Assembly: GCA_016875155.1 (NCBI GenBank)
Contig: VGSD01000122.1
Coordinates: 1 to 7,878 of the forward strand
Direction: 5' to 3'
DNA: 7,878 nucleotides
Origin: Deltaproteobacteria bacterium
GTDB taxonomy: Bacteria > Desulfobacterota > BSN033 > UBA1163
The position numbers and the translations under genes are program-made. The notes below the pieces were generated by a model. It ran no database searches and was not told where the DNA came from. It was given only the letters and a program-made list of their open reading frames with translations. Shown here in pieces: positions 4,779 to 7,878 of the stretch; position 1 is the stretch's first letter, and every line of letters begins with the position of its first letter.

Positions 4779-6473
4779 TTACTTCTTCTCCTGGCCGGAG
4801 ACTTTGGCCCAGGAGTCGCGGAGCGTGACAATCCTATTAAAAACAGGCTTTCCTGATGCTGAGTCTTTTAAATCAGCACAGAAATAGCCGAGCCTCTCAA
4901 ACTGGAAACGGTCTCCAGGTTTTGCTGCGGCCAGAGCAAGTTCCACACGACAGTTGGTAAGGGTTTCGAGGGATTTTGGATTCAGGTATTTCGTAAAGTC
5001 ATCGTCTTGGCCCATTGGATCGGCTACCTGGAAGAGGCGATCATATAAACGGACTTCAGCGGGAGCTGAATGTTCCGATGATACCCAGTGGATGACTCCT
5101 TCCACTTTTCGTCCATCCGGAGGAGGGCCGTTTCGTGTCTCTGGATCGTAAGTACAGTGCACTTCAGTTATTTCACCGGTCTTTTCATCCTTGACCATGT
5201 TCACATATTTGATGATGTAGGAATACCGGAGTCGCACTTCCCGGCCGGGGCCAAGGCGATTATATTTTTTTGGTGGGTTTTCGTTAAAGTCATCTTGCTC
5301 AATGTATAACACTCTGGAAAAGGGGACCTTCCTTGACTCCATATCGGGATGCTGCGGGTGATTGGGACATTCGAACTCTTCCACTTTTCCCTCTGGATAG
5401 TTGTCAATGACCAGACGAAGCGGTCTTAATACCCCCATCACTCTATGTGCCCGTTCATTTAAATCATCACGAACGCAGTGCTCAAGAAGGGAGACATCAA
5501 CCAGATTCTCATTCTTGGCGACACCGATCTTCACACAGAAGTTTCGGATTGCCTCGGGTGTGTAGCCCCGCCTTCTCATTCCGGCAATGGTGGGCATCCG
5601 GGGATCGTCCCACCCCTTCACATATTCTCTTTCCACGAGTTCGATCAGTCTCCGCTTGCTGAGAACCGTATAGCTGAGATTGAGGCGGGCGAATTCTATC
5701 TGTTGTGGATGAGATTTTGTTTTTAATTCATCCAGAATCCAGTCATAAAGGGGGCGGTTGTTTTCAAATTCGAGTGTGCAGATCGAATGGGTAATCTTTT
5801 CGATGGAGTCTGAAAGGCAGTGGGCGAAGTCATACATCGGGTAGATACACCATTTTGTCCCAGTCCGGTAGTGATGCGCCCGTTTGATTCGGTAAAGGAT
5901 CGGATCCCGCATGGTGATGTTGGGAGAAGCCATATCGATTTTGGCACGAAGGACATGGGCGCCGTCCTCAAACTCTCCGGCCCGCATACGTTTGAAGAGA
6001 TCGAGGTTCTCTTCCACAGACCGGTTCCGATAAGGACTTTCCTTGCCGGGTTCGGTCAGGGTGCCCCTGTGCTCCCGGATATCATCCGCACTTAAACTGC
6101 AGACATAGGCTTTGCCCTGTTGAATCAACTGCAGAGCATATTGATAGAGCTGTTCGTAATAGCCTGAGGCATAGTAGAGGCGGCGTTCCCAGTCAAACCC
6201 AAGCCACTTCACATCCTCGATGATGGAATTGACATACTCCTGTGTTTCACCGCTCGGGTCTGTATCATCCATGCGAAGATTACAGGTGCCTCCGTACTGA
6301 GCGGCAATGCCGAAATTGAGGCAGACGGACTTAGCGTGCCCAATATGGAGGTATCCGTTGGGTTCGGGCGGAAACCGAGTCGCCACCCGGCCGTGAAATC
6401 TATTCGTCTTAAAATGTTCATCGATGATCGCACGTATAAAATCGGTTTGTTGGGGAAAATCTACTTGAGGCAT
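4779..6473 (-). CDS. glnS: glutaminyl-tRNA synthetase
   Basis: Class I aminoacyl-tRNA synthetase that charges tRNA-Gln directly with glutamine and ATP in the cytoplasm. 564 residues, against 554 in E. coli. Seen: [16 protein letters not shown] (34-49) with the HIGH signature at 43-46; MDDTDPS (68-74); the KMSKS equivalent VLSKR (270-274); [23 protein letters not shown] (287-309); then the two C-terminal beta-barrels (about 345-564) that read the anticodon. The NGY/HIGH context and the VLSKRRL loop favour GlnRS over the related GluRS. The ATG at 6471-6473 has GAGGAAA 7 bases upstream (6481-6487, minus strand). Convergent with the toxin gene, and downstream of the acyl-CoA synthetase beta gene in the same direction with a 164-base gap, so probably its own transcript. 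GlnRS is present in only some bacteria outside Gammaproteobacteria. Confidence 0.98.
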   Translation of the reverse strand: MPQVDFPQQTDFIRAIIDEHFKTNRFHGRVATRFPPEPNGYLHIGHAKSVCLNFGIAAQYGGTCNLRMDDTDPSGETQEYVNSIIEDVKWLGFDWERRLYYASGYYEQLYQYALQLIQQGKAYVCSLSADDIREHRGTLTEPGKESPYRNRSVEENLDLFKRMRAGEFEDGAHVLRAKIDMASPNITMRDPILYRIKRAHHYRTGTKWCIYPMYDFAHCLSDSIEKITHSICTLEFENNRPLYDWILDELKTKSHPQQIEFARLNLSYTVLSKRRLIELVEREYVKGWDDPRMPTIAGMRRRGYTPEAIRNFCVKIGVAKNENLVDVSLLEHCVRDDLNERAHRVMGVLRPLRLVIDNYPEGKVEEFECPNHPQHPDMESRKVPFSRVLYIEQDDFNENPPKKYNRLGPGREVRLRYSYIIKYVNMVKDEKTGEITEVHCTYDPETRNGPPPDGRKVEGVIHWVSSEHSAPAEVRLYDRLFQVADPMGQDDDFTKYLNPKSLETLTNCRVELALAAAKPGDRFQFERLGYFCADLKDSASGKPVFNRIVTLRDSWAKVSGQEKK

Positions 6474-6637
6474 CTTTTAATTTCCTCGATGGTTCCAGTA
6501 GTTTCTTACCATAAAGATACTTTTCTTTTCAACACTTTCTGATTTGAGGAGAATGGATGCCACCCATCCTGTTTATCGTTATTATTAATCACCTGGTATC
6601 CATTTCGGGGAAATTCAGGAAGTTATTATAAAGTCGC
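6474..6637. other. spacer between acyl-CoA synthetase beta gene and glnS, with stem-loop and weak promoter
   Basis: ATGGATGCCA (6553-6562) pairs with TGGTATCCAT (6594-6603) with one G-T, closing a 31-base AT-rich loop. On the minus strand TTGAAA (6527-6532), an 18-base spacer and TAAGAA (6503-6508) form a weak candidate glnS promoter. A smaller 5-bp stem (6489-6493 with 6508-6512) lies just before the glnS ribosome site. No U-tract terminator for the beta gene is visible. Confidence 0.35.
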
Positions 6638-7333
6638 TTACTCCTCGAGGATAATTCTTGCGTCAACAGCCATAGCCCCTTTTTTGTATGCAAAGATAGG
6701 GTTAAGCTCGAGTTCCTTGATCTCCGGGTTTTGCTCCATCACCTTCGAAATTTTCAGAATGATCTCAACCAAAGCAGAAATATCAGCCGGCTCTTTGCCC
6801 CGATAGCCCTGCAGGACTGGATATCCTTTTATCTCTTCAATCATCTCCAACGCATCTTTTCGGCTTAGCGGAATAATTCTGAAAGAGACATCCTTGAGCA
6901 CCTCCACAAAGATTCCTCCCAGGCCGAACATGATGACCGGTCCGAATTGAGGGTCTTTGCTCGTGCCCACAATCACTTCTGTTCCGGGTTTTGCCATCTT
7001 CTGTACGGAGACTCCCTCGATGGATGCCGAGGGATTTTTCTTTTGGGCTCCGATTACGATCTCCTTAAATGCGGCTTTGACCTCAGCCACATTTTTAAGG
7101 GATAACTTCACACCGCCCGAATCGCTTTTATGAACGATATCCGGAGAGGCAATTTTAAGAGCAACAGGGAAACCCATCTTCTGGCTGATGGCAACAGCCT
7201 CTTTCGGAGTTTTGGCCAGTCTCGTCTCGATGACAGGGATACCCGCTTGCTTGAGGAATTTTTTGGATTCAAACTCGGTCAGGATCTGCCTTCCCTCTTT
7301 TTTTAATTTCAGGATCGTAGTGGATGTCTTCAT
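6638..7333 (-). CDS. ADP-forming acyl-CoA synthetase (acetate-CoA ligase type), beta subunit, ATP-grasp
   Basis: The ATP-grasp subunit of an ADP-forming acetyl/acyl-CoA synthetase, which converts acyl-CoA + ADP + Pi to acid + CoA + ATP and gives substrate-level ATP to fermenting or syntrophic cells. 231 residues, the normal size of a separate beta subunit. Seen: LTEFESKKFLKQAGIPV near the N-terminus, FPVALKIASPDIVHKSDSGGVKL with the His-Lys-Ser-Asp block (numbering from the ATG: about 68-71), GPVIMFGLGGIFVEVLKDVSFRI in the middle, and the ELELNPI metal/nucleotide element near 207-213. The histidine of HKSD matches the one reported as essential in Pyrococcus beta subunits (from memory). I chose the ATG at 7331-7333, not the TTG one codon upstream: GGAGG at 7340-7344 lies 6 bases from this ATG. 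It overlaps the alpha stop by one base (TGATG), showing coupled translation. Substrate is not readable; acetyl- or aryl/branched acyl-CoA are options. Confidence 0.93.
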   Translation of the reverse strand: MKTSTTILKLKKEGRQILTEFESKKFLKQAGIPVIETRLAKTPKEAVAISQKMGFPVALKIASPDIVHKSDSGGVKLSLKNVAEVKAAFKEIVIGAQKKNPSASIEGVSVQKMAKPGTEVIVGTSKDPQFGPVIMFGLGGIFVEVLKDVSFRIIPLSRKDALEMIEEIKGYPVLQGYRGKEPADISALVEIILKISKVMEQNPEIKELELNPIFAYKKGAMAVDARIILEE

Positions 7334-7878
7334 CAATCTCCTCCCTTTGCCTTTGCATATTGGCTTGCTATCCCCAGGGCTTTGATCGCCATTTCGATAT
7401 CTGAAAATACAGGAAAACCGAGATCCTCCAGTTGACGGGCCATCTCATTGATATAGGCTAATCTCGGTCCATAAATCCATGAGGCGATCGGTTTCTGATA
7501 CCCTTGAAACTCCTTGTAGATTTTTAGATAGTTCTCGACAAACTCGCAGGAGGGGCCTGTCCAGATGACATTCAAGATGATGTCGATGTGAGGATCGTTG
7601 GTGACGGTCTTAAACACTTCAGAATAAAAGGACATATAATCGTTAATCATAGCCATAGGCGGTCCAATATCTACGATTCTATTTCCCAGCCCCGGAAAGA
7701 TGGCGTCCAATTTTTTCCTTGTTTCCGAAGATAGTAGAGGAATCGTAAGTCCATACTTTGCTCCTTCATCAATGGCCAGAACCCCCACTGCACCGGTGAA
7801 GGTGATAATTCCTAGGCGATTCCCTTTGGGCAGGAACGGATGGGCAAAGATTTTCGGCAACTCAAATAGCTCCCTGAA
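7333..7878 (-). CDS. ADP-forming acyl-CoA synthetase alpha subunit, C-terminal part (5' end outside window)
   Basis: The frame is open through the right edge; 181 residues are visible. Although a TTG at 7858-7860 could be read as a start, the six codons before it continue without a stop (FRELFE) and fit the family, so this is the C-terminal ligase domain of a longer alpha subunit (usually about 450-470 residues). Seen: LPKGNRLGIITFTGAVGVLAIDEGAKYGL, the family's 'T-x-x-G-x-x-G-V-L-A-x-D' block, then LLSSETRKKLDAIFPGL and NRIVDIGP where the family usually has NPVD. The end, RQLEDLGFPVFSDIEMAIKALGIASQYAKAK, is the typical tail. The CoA-binding and first ligase domains with the phosphorylated histidine are off the window. 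It is the upstream partner of the beta gene in one operon. Confidence 0.9.
   Translation of the reverse strand, partial: FRELFELPKIFAHPFLPKGNRLGIITFTGAVGVLAIDEGAKYGLTIPLLSSETRKKLDAIFPGLGNRIVDIGPPMAMINDYMSFYSEVFKTVTNDPHIDIILNVIWTGPSCEFVENYLKIYKEFQGYQKPIASWIYGPRLAYINEMARQLEDLGFPVFSDIEMAIKALGIASQYAKAKGGD
7338..7345 (-). promoter_or_regulatory. ribosome binding site that decides the beta-subunit start
   Basis: On the minus strand GGGAGGAG lies inside the last codons of the alpha gene. The GGAGG core is 6 bases from the ATG at 7333 but only 3 from the TTG at 7336, which favours the ATG and an alpha/beta overlap of one base. Confidence 0.7.

Noticed and set aside
6545..6570. A GGGTGGCA stretch on the minus strand ahead of glnS, recalling the T-box core of synthetase leaders
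   Set aside because: The leader is too short, no specifier loop, S-turn or terminator/antiterminator pair can be drawn, and T-boxes are mainly a Gram-positive feature. The match is explained by the stem-loop there.
7858..7860. TTG at 7858-7860 as the true start of a short alpha-type protein
   Set aside because: The frame stays open to the window edge, no ribosome site precedes the TTG, and the visible part is only the C-terminal domain of a longer family.

Overview
The window reads like a chromosomal segment of a free-living bacterium of moderate GC content. The most likely source is an anaerobic deltaproteobacterium (Desulfobacterota) or a neighbouring phylum. This rests on overall protein character, on a glutaminyl-tRNA synthetase, on an ADP-forming acyl-CoA synthetase, and on short palindromic and word-repeat elements between genes. 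It is an inference; no marker here fixes the phylum.

Layout. The left end holds the N-terminal 288 codons of a phosphomannomutase/phosphoglucomutase on the minus strand (1-864, cut by the edge). It diverges from hisS (1064-2323, plus) across a spacer that contains a ladder-like palindrome of CGAA/TTCG words and a probable hisS promoter. Behind hisS lies a tRNA-Gln with anticodon CTG (2397-2470) and its own likely promoter.

Between the tRNA and glnS is a small accessory block (about 2471-4740). It has a 150-bp palindromic element, an AAA_14/DUF4143 ATPase gene (2794-3930) whose near-consensus promoter leaves almost no 5' leader, and a Phd/YefM antitoxin plus PIN-domain toxin pair (4117-4739) with a promoter and a repeated 9-nt palindromic operator. 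The toxin gene converges on glnS (4779-6473, minus).

The right end carries, on the minus strand, the beta subunit (6638-7333) and the C-terminal part of the alpha subunit (7333-7878, cut by the edge) of an ADP-forming acyl-CoA synthetase. These two overlap by one base and form an operon.

How the parts relate. HisRS, tRNA-Gln(CTG) and GlnRS serve translation; the tRNA carries the expected GlnRS identity features, so direct charging is likely. The acyl-CoA synthetase conserves energy by turning acyl-CoA into acid plus ATP. The mutase feeds sugar-phosphate and envelope polysaccharide synthesis. The ATPase and the toxin-antitoxin pair look like individually regulated accessory genes. I see no clearly new multi-gene system. 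The best leads are the regulatory and palindromic structures: the interlocked repeats over the ATPase promoter, the paired operator in the toxin-antitoxin promoter, the 150-bp palindrome, and the CGAA ladder.
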